Below the pieces are notes generated by a model. The model had not been told where the DNA came from. It searched no databases and saw only the letters and a list, made by a program, of their open reading frames with translations. Shown here piece after piece: positions 7,304 through 17,285 of a stretch of DNA of 40,037 bases. Each line of letters begins with the position of its first letter. Position 1 is the stretch's first letter. A program made the translations under genes and the position numbers. This DNA is from Polynucleobacter meluiroseus (GTDB lineage: Bacteria > Pseudomonadota > Gammaproteobacteria > Burkholderiales > Burkholderiaceae), in assembly GCA_945901245.1 (NCBI GenBank), contig CAMDKY010000014.1, positions 1 to 40,037 of the forward strand, given 5' to 3'.

Positions 7304-8695
7304 ATGCAATCTTCCTATTTGCGCAATGGCGTTGTAGTGTTGTTGTGTCAATTGGCGCTAGCTGGGCTCCACTTGGCGCACGCACAAGCAAAAACCGATG
7401 CCGTGGCAACCCACGAATACCGGCTTGCCAATGGCTTGAAATTAATCGTACGCCAAGATAATCGTGCGCCCACGGTAGCCCATATGGTTTGGTATAAAGC
7501 CGGATCAATGGACGAGACCAATGGCCGTACCGGCGTTGCCCATGTGTTAGAGCACATGATGTTTAAAGGTACTAAAACCGTTAAATCCGGTGACTTTTCA
7601 AAGCGGGTAGCGGCTATGGGTGGACGAGAAAACGCCTTCACCTCGATGGACTATACCGCTTACTTTCAGCAGATTGAACGAAGTAAGTTAGCAGAGGTGA
7701 TGGGTCTTGAGGCAGACCGCATGAATAACCTCAATTTTGATGACGCAGAATTTGCCAAAGAAATTCAGGTGGTCATGGAAGAGCGCAGGTTGCGTACTGA
7801 AGATAAGGCATCGGGCTTACTCTATGAAAACTTAATGGCAAGCGCGTACAAGGCAACGCCTTACCGACATCCGATTATTGGCTGGATGAATGATCTAGAA
7901 AATATGATTCCAAATGATGCACGCCAGTGGTATCGGGACTGGTATGCACCAAATAATGCTACGGTAGTGATTGTCGGCGACGTTGATCCAGAACAAGTAC
8001 GGGTCATCGCCGAAGCAACGTATGGAAAATTAAGTTCGCGCGAGCTACCCATACGAAAACCACAAATCGAGCCACCCCAACGCGGCACCAAGCAGGTCAT
8101 TGTAAAAGCACCAGCCGATACTCCACAATTGGCGATGGCCTGGAAAGTGCCGCACATTGATCCTGCAAAAATAGAAGAGTACGAGCCCTATGCACTCGCT
8201 TTATTAGCTGCAGTGCTGGACGGCTATGATAATGCCAGACTAAATCGCGCTTTAGTTAAACAGGACCGCATTGCTAATAACATTGATGCGGGTTACGACA
8301 TGGTCTCCCGCGGCCCGCAGCTCTTTTTTATCTTGGGTACTGTGGCTCAAGGTAAGACAGTGGCGCAATTACAAAATGGCATTCGCTCGGTTTTATTGGA
8401 TCTGAAAACAAAAGGCATTACTGCGGCCGAGCTCAAGCGTATTCAGGTACGAATATTGGCTGACAAAATCTACAAACGCGATTCGATCTTTGGCCAGGCG
8501 ATGGAGATTGGTAGTTCTGAAATAGCGGGTATTTCATGGAAACAGCTTGACCCCATCTTAGATCGCATGCAAACCATCACCCCAGCTCAGGTGCAAGCAG
8601 TAGCGCAAAAGTACTTAATCGACGATACGCTGACGATCGCCATTTTGGAGCCACAAGCCAGAAGGGCATCTAAATTGCCATTCAAGGCATTTTGA
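7304..8695 (+). CDS. M16 family zinc metallopeptidase, catalytic subunit
   Basis: This 463-residue protein has an N-terminal signal peptide (cleavage probably after AHA near residue 27) and an M16 peptidase domain. The inverted zinc motif HVLEH is at residues 80-84, with a glutamate pair at 159-160 as the expected third ligand. The second half lacks the tyrosine of the family's Arg/Tyr pair (DRIANNI where partners have KRGLAYS). The following gene supplies that pair and lacks the zinc site, so the two products probably form a periplasmic heterodimer. Substrate unknown. It resembles the processing-peptidase/PqqL-like branch. Confidence 0.9.
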   Translation: MQSSYLRNGVVVLLCQLALAGLHLAHAQAKTDAVATHEYRLANGLKLIVRQDNRAPTVAHMVWYKAGSMDETNGRTGVAHVLEHMMFKGTKTVKSGDFSKRVAAMGGRENAFTSMDYTAYFQQIERSKLAEVMGLEADRMNNLNFDDAEFAKEIQVVMEERRLRTEDKASGLLYENLMASAYKATPYRHPIIGWMNDLENMIPNDARQWYRDWYAPNNATVVIVGDVDPEQVRVIAEATYGKLSSRELPIRKPQIEPPQRGTKQVIVKAPADTPQLAMAWKVPHIDPAKIEEYEPYALALLAAVLDGYDNARLNRALVKQDRIANNIDAGYDMVSRGPQLFFILGTVAQGKTVAQLQNGIRSVLLDLKTKGITAAELKRIQVRILADKIYKRDSIFGQAMEIGSSEIAGISWKQLDPILDRMQTITPAQVQAVAQKYLIDDTLTIAILEPQARRASKLPFKAF

Positions 8696-8706
8696 ACGAG
8701 AAAAAC

Positions 8707-10056
8707 ATGAGTCTAATTCCCCGCATTCAGTCGACCTTACTTCAGCTTATTGGTGTGATGTGCATGATCTTTGCTGGCAGCGTACATGCCATTTTGCCGA
8801 TCGAAATCCTAGATACTGCCAAGGGCGCAAAAGCCTACTTTATTCACACCAAATCACTGCCCATTATTGATGTTGAAGTCTCCATTGACGCCGGTAGTCG
8901 ATATGATCCCAATAATAAAAGTGGTGTAGCTGCTTTAACAGCGCAGCTCATGACTTTAGGGAGCGGTGCTGGCAAGTCGAGCCTCAGCGAAGCGCAAATT
9001 GCCGATGAAATCGCTGATCTTGGTGCGAGCATTAGCGTAGCGGCTAGCGGTGAGCGGACTGTATTACGGATACGCAGCTTAAGCCGCTCTGATTTACGGG
9101 AACGCGTTGTGCAATTAGCATCCATGATCCTAGCAAAACCAAGTTACGAGGTCGCCGTAGTTGATCGTGAAAAGCAACGCCTGATTACCGCGCTACTCGA
9201 AGCGCAAACCAAGCCGGAAACCATTCTGCAGCAAAATTTACGGAAAGCCGTGTATGGAACATATCCCTTGGCCAACTTCCCAACGCCCAAAACAGTAGCA
9301 GCCATTACTGCAGCTGATTTGCGGAACTTTCATGCTGGTTTTTACCGCGGCGACCGCATTAGTGTGAATATTGTTGGCGATCTCGATCGAATGCAAGCAA
9401 ATGCGATTGTTAAGGAGTTGCTGGCGGGTTTGCCGCAATCGGGCCCTCCCATTGCAGCCTTGCCAGTAATGCAGCAAACTCCCCAGGGGCCCCTTAGCCA
9501 ACGTGAGCAACGGATTCCATTTGATACTCAACAAGCCCATATCGCAATGGGCATGACAGCAATTACACGCAATAACCCTGATTTTTTCCCACTCCTCATC
9601 GGTAATTATGTTCTGGGCGGTGGCGGATTTGTATCTCGCTTGATGGCGGAGGTGCGAGAAAAGCGGGGCCTTGCCTACAGCATCAATAGTTACTTTGCCC
9701 CTGGTAAAGATGCCGGCTTTTTTGAAGCCGGTATGCAGACAAAAAAAGACCAAGCTAGTTTAGGTTTAGAGGTGATGCAAAAAACCATCAGCCAATTTAT
9801 TGCGGATGGTCCAACCGAGGCAGAGCTGCTTGCTGCGAAATCAAATTTAGTCAATGGTTACCCACTGCGTCTGGATAGCAATCGCAAGCTATTGGATAAT
9901 TTATCGGGCATTACTTGGAATGACTTGCCCCTTGATACGATGGAAACCTGGACCAAGCAGGTGGAGGCAGTCACGCTCTCCCAAATACGTGCTGCGTTTC
10001 AGAGGCATTTGGATATGAACCGTATGCAAATTGTGGTGGTTGGAATTAATAAGTAA
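8707..10056 (+). CDS. M16 family peptidase-like protein, non-zinc partner subunit
   Basis: The 449-residue product has a signal peptide (ending near VHA) and two M16 domains but no HxxEH: the equivalent stretch reads VAALTAQLMTLGSG. It keeps the Arg/Tyr motif EVREKRGLAYSINSYF in the second domain, preceded by a glycine-rich GGGGFVSRL. This is the pattern of the partner subunit in two-gene M16 peptidases. A TTG at 8692 overlapping the upstream stop would add five residues. I prefer the ATG at 8707 because it starts a normal signal peptide. Co-transcribed with the catalytic subunit. Confidence 0.88.
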   Translation: MSLIPRIQSTLLQLIGVMCMIFAGSVHAILPIEILDTAKGAKAYFIHTKSLPIIDVEVSIDAGSRYDPNNKSGVAALTAQLMTLGSGAGKSSLSEAQIADEIADLGASISVAASGERTVLRIRSLSRSDLRERVVQLASMILAKPSYEVAVVDREKQRLITALLEAQTKPETILQQNLRKAVYGTYPLANFPTPKTVAAITAADLRNFHAGFYRGDRISVNIVGDLDRMQANAIVKELLAGLPQSGPPIAALPVMQQTPQGPLSQREQRIPFDTQQAHIAMGMTAITRNNPDFFPLLIGNYVLGGGGFVSRLMAEVREKRGLAYSINSYFAPGKDAGFFEAGMQTKKDQASLGLEVMQKTISQFIADGPTEAELLAAKSNLVNGYPLRLDSNRKLLDNLSGITWNDLPLDTMETWTKQVEAVTLSQIRAAFQRHLDMNRMQIVVVGINK

Positions 10057-10059
10057 GGT

Positions 10060-10659
10060 ATGCCGCAGTTGATGCAGCCAAAAAAAGTCCGCATCATCGG
10101 TGGCATCTGGCGCAGTCGCTTGATCAAAGTGCTGGATGCCCCAGGATTGCGCCCGACTACCGACCGTATTCGAGAAACCCTCTTTAATTGGCTGGGTCAA
10201 AACCTAGATGGTTTGCGTTGTCTGGATGTATTTGCAGGGGCGGGAGCCCTTGGTTTTGAATCTGCATCTAGGCGAGCCAGTGCAGTCACCTTAGTTGAGC
10301 GTGATAAAAAAGTATTTGCCAATCTGCAGGCCAATCTGCGGGATTTGCAATCAAGCCCAGTTGGCACCCCCATTGAGTTAGTGCAGGGCGACGGCCTTGC
10401 CTTTTTAAAAAGGCAGGTAAGCGCCTCCTGGGACCTTATTTTTCTGGATCCCCCGTTTGATGATGAAACGGCTCTAGGGTCTGCGGTTCTCGAGGCAGGG
10501 CGGGTCTGCAATGGATTAAATGGCGGACGAATTTACATCGAAGCCCCAGCGGGTTTGGAGTTGTCGACAATAATTGGTTTATTACCCCAATGGGAGTGCA
10601 GTAAAGAAATGACGGCAGGCCAAGTAAAAGCACGCCTATTTCACCTCAGAAGGGACTAA
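10060..10659 (+). CDS. rsmD: 16S rRNA (guanine-966-N2)-methyltransferase
   Basis: RsmD methylates G966 of 16S rRNA with S-adenosylmethionine. The 199-residue protein opens with IIGGIWRSR, carries the family signature [16 protein letters not shown] near residue 30, the SAM-binding [14 protein letters not shown] near 52, and the catalytic DPPF ([11 protein letters not shown]) near 128. The start lies 3 bases after the M16 partner gene. An ATG four codons in is an alternative. It is followed by coaD, a common arrangement. Confidence 0.95.
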   Translation: MPQLMQPKKVRIIGGIWRSRLIKVLDAPGLRPTTDRIRETLFNWLGQNLDGLRCLDVFAGAGALGFESASRRASAVTLVERDKKVFANLQANLRDLQSSPVGTPIELVQGDGLAFLKRQVSASWDLIFLDPPFDDETALGSAVLEAGRVCNGLNGGRIYIEAPAGLELSTIIGLLPQWECSKEMTAGQVKARLFHLRRD

Positions 10660-10696
10660 ACTTTGGCTATCTGCAGTTAGAGCGAAAGAACCACGT

Positions 10697-12058
<1,362 letters not shown>

Positions 12059-12104
12059 GGTGCAAAGTGTATTAGAGGCGGGAGGGTAAATACAGCATTA
12101 CTTA

Positions 12105-12131
12105 CAAAAAAGAAAACCCGCAGAAGCGGGC
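12105..12131 (-). terminator. Intrinsic terminator after rplY
   Basis: On the minus strand GCCCGC, TTCT, GCGGGT forms a GC-rich hairpin followed by TTTCTTTTTT, 27 bases past the rplY stop. It lies between rplY and pth and could end most rplY transcripts or lower the amount reaching pth. Confidence 0.75.
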
Positions 12132-12157
12132 TTTCCGGAGAGAAGGCATTCGCTAAA

Positions 12158-12802
12158 TTACGCTTTTGCATCCTTTTCTTTTGCAGCATCTACAGCAGCA
12201 GGAGCAGCAGCAGCAACGGTCTCGCTTGGCTCGGCCTTAACGGTCGGTACGCGGGCGTTAACTAATACTGGATTCTCTTGCTCGACGTGCAAGACCAAAG
12301 TAACTCCTTTTGGCAGGCTAACGTCTTTGGCATGAATCGAATGGCCTACTTCAATGTTGCTCAGATTCACCTCAATGAATTCTGGCAAATCGGCTGGCAA
12401 GCAGGTTACCTCAATGTCATTTGCAATGTGACTAATGATGGCGCCGCCCAGCTTCACTGCAGCGGATTCTTCTGCGTGAGTAAAGTGCAAGGGAATGCGC
12501 ATATGGATCTTTTCAGTCGCCGAAACACGCTGAAAATCGATGTGCAAGACCAGTGGTTTAAAGGGATGCATTTGATAGTCACGTAATAAAACCTTTTGTG
12601 ACTTGCCGCCCACTTCAATATCCAAAATGGACGAATGGAATGATTCTTTACGTAGAGCATGGAACAGGGCGTTGTGGTCCAGTTCAATGACCTCAGGCTT
12701 GTTTTTGCTGCCATAAATAATGCCCGGAGTTTTACCGGAGTTGCGCAGGCGGCGGCTCGCACCCGTTCCCTGTACGCTTCTTTCAAAAGCTACGATTTTC
12801 AT
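12158..12802 (-). CDS. rplY: 50S ribosomal protein L25/general stress protein Ctc
   Basis: L25 binds 5S rRNA. This is the long two-domain (TL5/Ctc) form of 214 residues: the N-terminal 5S-binding domain ([20 protein letters not shown] through about residue 95), then a beta-rich C-terminal domain ([20 protein letters not shown]) and an alanine-rich tail. The ATG at 12802 is chosen because GGGAG lies 6 bases upstream. A TTG four codons earlier would contain that ribosome binding site. It lies downstream of prs, as in many betaproteobacteria. Confidence 0.95.
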   Translation of the reverse strand: MKIVAFERSVQGTGASRRLRNSGKTPGIIYGSKNKPEVIELDHNALFHALRKESFHSSILDIEVGGKSQKVLLRDYQMHPFKPLVLHIDFQRVSATEKIHMRIPLHFTHAEESAAVKLGGAIISHIANDIEVTCLPADLPEFIEVNLSNIEVGHSIHAKDVSLPKGVTLVLHVEQENPVLVNARVPTVKAEPSETVAAAAPAAVDAAKEKDAKA

Positions 12803-12857
12803 GATGACTCCCAAATTGAGGTTAATTTCCGTTCGCGACCAAACAGAAAAGCCTTCA

Positions 12858-12863
12858 ATTATA
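12858..12863 (-). promoter_or_regulatory. Candidate -10 element of the rplY promoter
   Basis: A perfect TATAAT lies on the minus strand 55 bases before the rplY start, in the 124-base gap after prs. The -35 candidate upstream (AGGTCA) is weak. This would give rplY its own transcript in addition to read-through from prs. Confidence 0.5.
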
Positions 12864-12926
12864 GCGTGAACTTGGTATTTTTGACCTATTTTGGCGATAA
12901 ACCGACAGAAAATGCCGCTTTTTGGC

Positions 12927-13880
12927 TTATTCCGCGAACATCGACATCACCGAATCGCCTTTGGTAATGCGGGAAAGGGTTTCCGCCAAGATAGGGGCTA
13001 CGCTGAGTTGACGGATCTTTTTGACTTGCCTAGCTTCGTCGGTGAGGGGAATAGTGTCAGTAACAACGATTTCATCGAGCTGCGAGGCAGCAATTCGGGC
13101 TACAGCGCCACCAGACAGCACGGCATGGGTACAGTAGGCCATAACACCCTTAGCGCCGCGTTCTTTAAGGGCTTCTGCAGCCTTACAGAGGGTTCCACCG
13201 GTATCGATGATGTCATCCATGATGACGCAGTGACGACCCTCTACTTCGCCAATGAGGTGCATTACTTCCGATACATTGGCTTTGGGGCGACGTTTATCAA
13301 TAATCGCCAAATCACAACCCAATTGCTTGGCCATGGCGCGAGCGCGCACAACGCCGCCGATATCAGGAGAGACAATAATCAGATCTTTACTTTTTTGCTT
13401 TTGCAGGTCGGCGAGCAATACGGGCGAGGCATAAATATTGTCAACCGGGATGTCAAAAAAGCCTTGAATTTGGTCAGCATGCAGGTCCATGGTTAAGACA
13501 CGCTCAATACCCGCAACCGATTGCAGCATATTGGCCACAATCCGTGCTGAAATAGCAACCCGTGCAGAGCGTGGGCGACGGTCTTGGCGGGCGTAACCGA
13601 AGTAAGGGATCACTGCCGTTATACGGCTTACAGATGCTCGCTTAAGAGCATCAATCATGATCATGAGCTCCATCAAATTATCATTGGTGGGCGCGCAAGT
13701 GGATTGAATCACGACGACGTTTTTGCCACGGACATTTTCTTGAATCTCGACCTGGATCTCGCCGTCGGAAAACCGACCTACAAACGCTTTACCAATCGGC
13801 AGATTCAATTCTTTAGCAACTGCACTGGCTAATACGGGGTTTGCATTGCCAGTAAATAGAGTCAGAAATTCAGAATTCAT
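12927..13880 (-). CDS. prs: Ribose-phosphate pyrophosphokinase
   Basis: Prs makes PRPP from ribose 5-phosphate and ATP for nucleotide, histidine and tryptophan synthesis. The 317-residue protein has [10 protein letters not shown] near residue 38, the metal and ATP region [11 protein letters not shown] near 96, [12 protein letters not shown] near 132, and the PRPP loop [12 protein letters not shown] near 220. Length and motifs are normal. No ribosome binding site is evident before the ATG, which is preceded by CTGCCCCC. It follows tRNA-Gln on the same strand. Confidence 0.97.
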   Translation of the reverse strand: MNSEFLTLFTGNANPVLASAVAKELNLPIGKAFVGRFSDGEIQVEIQENVRGKNVVVIQSTCAPTNDNLMELMIMIDALKRASVSRITAVIPYFGYARQDRRPRSARVAISARIVANMLQSVAGIERVLTMDLHADQIQGFFDIPVDNIYASPVLLADLQKQKSKDLIIVSPDIGGVVRARAMAKQLGCDLAIIDKRRPKANVSEVMHLIGEVEGRHCVIMDDIIDTGGTLCKAAEALKERGAKGVMAYCTHAVLSGGAVARIAASQLDEIVVTDTIPLTDEARQVKKIRQLSVAPILAETLSRITKGDSVMSMFAE

Positions 13881-13953
13881 GGGGGCAGTTTGGCTTAGGA
13901 GTTTAGACGGGTTCTAGACAGATATCGCATGGCATATTCATTCAGAAAGAGGT

Positions 13954-14030
13954 TGGCAGGGGAAGAAGGATTCGAACCTTCGCATGCTGGAATCAAAATC
14001 CAGTGCCTTAACCAGCTTGGCGATTCCCCT
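13954..14030 (-). tRNA. tRNA-Gln (anticodon TTG)
   Basis: Read on the minus strand, the 77 bases fold as a full cloverleaf. The 7-bp acceptor stem is AGGGGAA with TTCCCCT, the anticodon arm is CTGGA-TTTTGAT-TCCAG with anticodon TTG, and the T arm is GAAGG-TTCGAAT-CCTTC. The discriminator is G, and CCA is encoded. The tRNA lies 6 bases past the ispE stop and about 73 bases before prs, so it is probably cut out of a longer ispE-prs transcript. Confidence 0.97.
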
Positions 14031-14036
14031 ACAGTG

Positions 14037-14915
14037 TCAATCTGAAGATATCAAATTGTAAGCGGGATTTTTATTTATCCCTCGAACAATCCGGCCCGTC
14101 CACTCCCGAGGTAGATTTTGCAGTAGGGAATCGAGATTTACAGTGTCAGCCTGCCACGGAATGGCGGCAAAGACGCTGCTACCAGAACCGGACATTTGGG
14201 GCTTTGCGCCAGGCAAAGCTTCTGTAATCCAATCTATTGCATGTTTCACTTCGGGGCAAATCTGCGCCGCCACTGCCTGACAGTCATTGATAAAGGCCGG
14301 ATCAGGTAGTGGTGACGCTAAAAAGCCGTTTATTGTAATCGGGGCATGATCGCGGGTCAATTCGGGGTGTGCAAAAAGGGCCTTTGTGGCAATGCTGCGA
14401 TTCGGATAGAGGACGATAAAAAGGCGTTCTGGCAAAGCAACTTCCTGAATGACTTCGCCGATTCCCTCAACAAAAGCGTTGCTTCCATGGATAAAAAAAG
14501 GTACGTCGGCCCCCAATTCCAGACCCAGCTCCATGAGTTGCGCGCGTGAAAGTTGAAGATCCCAAAGGGCATTGAGGCCAATTAATGTGCTTGCTGCATC
14601 GGATGAGCCTCCGCCAAGGCCGGCTCCAACAGGTAATTCCTTTTGGAGCTTGATTTCTGCGCCGATTGGTACCTGGCATTTACGTTGCAGCAGGGTTGCG
14701 GCGCGAACCACGAGATCCTCTTCTTCGGCAATTCCCGCTACTGGATTGGTGCGGCTGATGCGATTGTTCGTGGTACTGGTAAGTGTGACGGTATCGCACC
14801 AATCAATCAGTTGAAAAACCGACTGCAAGAGGTGGTAACCATCGCTTCTTCGGCCAATGATATGCAGAAATAAATTCAGTTTGGCGGGCGCAAATAGCGT
14901 CAGCGTATTAGTCAT
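14037..14915 (-). CDS. ispE: 4-diphosphocytidyl-2-C-methyl-D-erythritol kinase
   Basis: IspE phosphorylates CDP-methylerythritol in the non-mevalonate isoprenoid pathway. The protein opens TLFAPAKLNLFLHIIGRRSD and carries the GHMP-kinase ATP loop PVGAGLGGGSSDAA near residue 92 and a C-terminal KPQMSGSGSSVFA. I start it at the ATG at 14915, which overlaps the stop of the upstream gene as ATGACTAA and gives 292 residues. An upstream start at 14945 would add ten residues with no family support. Confidence 0.95.
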   Translation of the reverse strand: MTNTLTLFAPAKLNLFLHIIGRRSDGYHLLQSVFQLIDWCDTVTLTSTTNNRISRTNPVAGIAEEEDLVVRAATLLQRKCQVPIGAEIKLQKELPVGAGLGGGSSDAASTLIGLNALWDLQLSRAQLMELGLELGADVPFFIHGSNAFVEGIGEVIQEVALPERLFIVLYPNRSIATKALFAHPELTRDHAPITINGFLASPLPDPAFINDCQAVAAQICPEVKHAIDWITEALPGAKPQMSGSGSSVFAAIPWQADTVNLDSLLQNLPREWTGRIVRGINKNPAYNLISSD

Positions 14916-16419
14916 CAATTTGATCAAAAACGAGGCGGATATCAATTGGCCCCGTTTTGGTATTGCGGGTCAGATTAAGCTTTTCTAGCTTACGCGCACC
15001 GTCAGTCCAGACATAAGATAGATTCCATCCATCTTGACTGATTTTCGAGACAATGCCATTCGCACTGCGCTCTAGGCTGGCAGGACTGCCTGGCCTGACT
15101 TGACCGCGTAGCCAGTCAGAGAGGCCGCGCGCCGGGAGGGGAAGTCCAAGGGCTGACTGAACTAAGGAATCAGCATCGATGGCTTTGCTGATCTTGCCAC
15201 CTTGTTCCAGTACTGCTTCGCCCGGCGTTATGGTGATTTTTGCAATCGAGCCACCTACTGGATTTCGAATCTCCAGCGTATCGTTGAGAGCATCTTGGCT
15301 CAAGGTGAAGCCACCAGAACCACCCTCTGCTGGCCTATCTGCTCCGGCATTCATACGAATCGAGAAACGACCATCCCACACAATCTTAGTTGATTGGTTT
15401 GGCATAACCCAATTGGGTTTAAAGCGTTTTAAGGTCTCTCGTAAGGTCGTATTGTTGGCGTCCATCTTTTCAGCATCCCGCCAGGCGCTTTCGGCATCAT
15501 TGAGATTGCCCATTGCCCAATACACCTCACCCAAGTGAGCTGATATTTCTGCTTCCGGTTTCATCTTGGCAGCCTGACTCAGCTGGTCGCGTGCTAATGC
15601 CAGTTTGCCCATGCGAAAGTTGACCCAACCCAAGCTATCCAAAATAAACGCATCTTGTGGCGCTAGATTGTGTGCTTTTGTAATGAGTGCAAAAGCTTCG
15701 GGTAGGTTTTGTTTGCGGTCGGCGAGTGAGTACCCTAAGGCATTGAGGGCGTTCGCATCATTGGGTGTTTTTTTCAGAATCTGCCGTAAGGTATCTTCCA
15801 TGACCTCATAGCGCCCCACTTTTTCTGCCGCCATGGCGTAGGTGTACATGATTCCTGGGTCGCTGGGCAGGGGTTTGAGCGCTGAAATAATCTCAAAATA
15901 CGCACGCATCGCTGCAGCCTCATCCACCGCGCGACCTAATATGGGCTGCAGCTGCTTCAGGGTTCGCTCTTGAGTCGCAGCATTTTGTCTCAGCAATAAA
16001 GAGACCGCTGGCTTTACAGCATCAGACCAACGCTGATTCAACATTAATAAGGTGACTAATACTTCCTTGGGTTTTGTATCACCAGCTGGAGATAGGCTAT
16101 CCCATGCACTTGCCGCATCGAGGGCAAGCTCGGGAGCATTGGCTGCAATGGCAATTTCCATCGCGCGCTGCGCAAGTTGAGGATCGCCGGTTTGCCGAGC
16201 AAGACTCAGGTAGGTTTGGTAGGCTAATGCTGGCTCGCCCCGCTGGAGGGCAATTTCAGAGGCCAGGATCTCAAAAACCTGTTCGCCAGTAGCGCCTTGG
16301 TTACTCTGAGCCAATGAAGCCCAGCTGAGGCAGGTGCTTGCTAGCAAGAGAGCAATAATCTTGCGAACAGGCAACAGGGCCTTGGTGAGGTGCAAATGGA
16401 TTAAACGGAACATAAGCAC
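14908..16419 (-). CDS. TPR protein fused to an outer-membrane lipoprotein receptor LolB domain
   Basis: This 503-residue protein joins two genes that are separate neighbours in related bacteria. Residues 18-38 form a signal peptide. About 188-322 hold at least four TPR units (for example ANALNALGYSLADRKQNLPE and DSLGWVNFRMGKLALARDQL). Residues 346-503 match LolB: WDGRFSIRM, LEIRNPVGGSIAKITITPG, the LGLPLPARGLSDWLRGQ region and GWNLSYVWTDGARKLEKLNL. LolB accepts lipoproteins from LolA and inserts them in the outer membrane. The usual lipid-attachment cysteine is missing: the only nearby cysteine, at residue 30, follows AST. GGAG lies 8 bases before the GTG start. The ispE gene follows with an 8-base overlap. 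Confidence 0.88.
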   Translation of the reverse strand: MLMFRLIHLHLTKALLPVRKIIALLLASTCLSWASLAQSNQGATGEQVFEILASEIALQRGEPALAYQTYLSLARQTGDPQLAQRAMEIAIAANAPELALDAASAWDSLSPAGDTKPKEVLVTLLMLNQRWSDAVKPAVSLLLRQNAATQERTLKQLQPILGRAVDEAAAMRAYFEIISALKPLPSDPGIMYTYAMAAEKVGRYEVMEDTLRQILKKTPNDANALNALGYSLADRKQNLPEAFALITKAHNLAPQDAFILDSLGWVNFRMGKLALARDQLSQAAKMKPEAEISAHLGEVYWAMGNLNDAESAWRDAEKMDANNTTLRETLKRFKPNWVMPNQSTKIVWDGRFSIRMNAGADRPAEGGSGGFTLSQDALNDTLEIRNPVGGSIAKITITPGEAVLEQGGKISKAIDADSLVQSALGLPLPARGLSDWLRGQVRPGSPASLERSANGIVSKISQDGWNLSYVWTDGARKLEKLNLTRNTKTGPIDIRLVFDQIDD

Positions 16420-16448
16420 ATTCTAATCTCCGAATCTACAATTCACCT

Positions 16449-17285
16449 ATGCCAGAACTCCCTGAAGTCGAAGTCACCCGCCTTGGTATCCAGCCACACC
16501 TTGAAGGCCAGCAGGTTACCGATGCCCACATTATTGATGGTCGATTGCGCTGGCCAGTACCCAGCAATCTCCGGACTATTCTGGCGGGCCAAACCCTACA
16601 CCGCATTGAGCGCCGCGGAAAGTATTTGCTATTCCAAATGGATACGGGCCATTTACTCATCCATTTAGGCATGACTGGGGTGCTACGGGTATTACCAGTT
16701 CAAGAACCTCTGAAGCCCCATGATCGGGTTGTGGTGGTGTTTGGCAAACGCAGTTTACGTTTACATGATCCGCGTAAATTTGGTGCGGTACTGTGGCACG
16801 CCAGCAAGCGGGGTTCAATTGAGGACCATCCGCTATTGCTCAAACTAGGTACAGAACCTTTCTCAACCGATTTTGCGGGCGATCTTGGCGCTGCTGTACT
16901 TTACCGCTGCTCACGTGGTCGCAGTGTTGCTGTGAAATCATTCTTATTAGCAGGGCAGGCTGTTGTTGGAGTTGGCAATATTTACTGTTCGGAGAGTTTG
17001 TTTGAGGCCGGAATTCATCCTGCGAAACCAGCGGGTAAGCTGACTAAGCCCCAATGCGCACGTTTGGCCACCGCAGTGCGAATGGTGCTGAAAAAAGCAA
17101 TTGCAGCTGGCGGTAGTACCTTACGGGACTTTGTGGATAGCGAAGGCAAGCAGGGCTACTTTACGATGCAAAGCAAAGTCTACGACCGCCGCGGTGAGCC
17201 TTGCCGGGTGTGCAAGACGCCGATTCGGCAAATTGTTCAAGGTCAGCGCTCCACGTATTTTTGCCCAGCATGCCAAAAGCGGTAA
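16449..17285 (+). CDS. mutM: Formamidopyrimidine-DNA glycosylase (Fpg/MutM)
   Basis: Fpg removes 8-oxoguanine paired with cytosine and cuts the strand. The 278-residue protein starts MPELPEVEV, giving the catalytic proline and glutamate, has RRGKYLLF with its conserved lysine near residue 58, the helix-two-turn-helix GVGNIYCSESLFEAGIHP near 177, and the C-terminal zinc finger CRVCKTPIRQ with CPACQ. It starts 29 bases from the divergent TPR-LolB gene and overlaps mutY by 16 bases. The pair covers both arms of 8-oxoguanine repair. Confidence 0.97.
   Translation: MPELPEVEVTRLGIQPHLEGQQVTDAHIIDGRLRWPVPSNLRTILAGQTLHRIERRGKYLLFQMDTGHLLIHLGMTGVLRVLPVQEPLKPHDRVVVVFGKRSLRLHDPRKFGAVLWHASKRGSIEDHPLLLKLGTEPFSTDFAGDLGAAVLYRCSRGRSVAVKSFLLAGQAVVGVGNIYCSESLFEAGIHPAKPAGKLTKPQCARLATAVRMVLKKAIAAGGSTLRDFVDSEGKQGYFTMQSKVYDRRGEPCRVCKTPIRQIVQGQRSTYFCPACQKR

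Noticed and set aside
9238-9753. 171-codon open frame on the minus strand
   Set aside because: It lies wholly antisense to the second M16 gene and has no signal, domain or ribosome binding site. It is a by-product of the real gene's codon use.
12891-13496. 201-codon open frame on the plus strand
   Set aside because: It is antisense to prs, a strongly conserved gene with all motifs in place. The predicted product resembles nothing and is a shadow.
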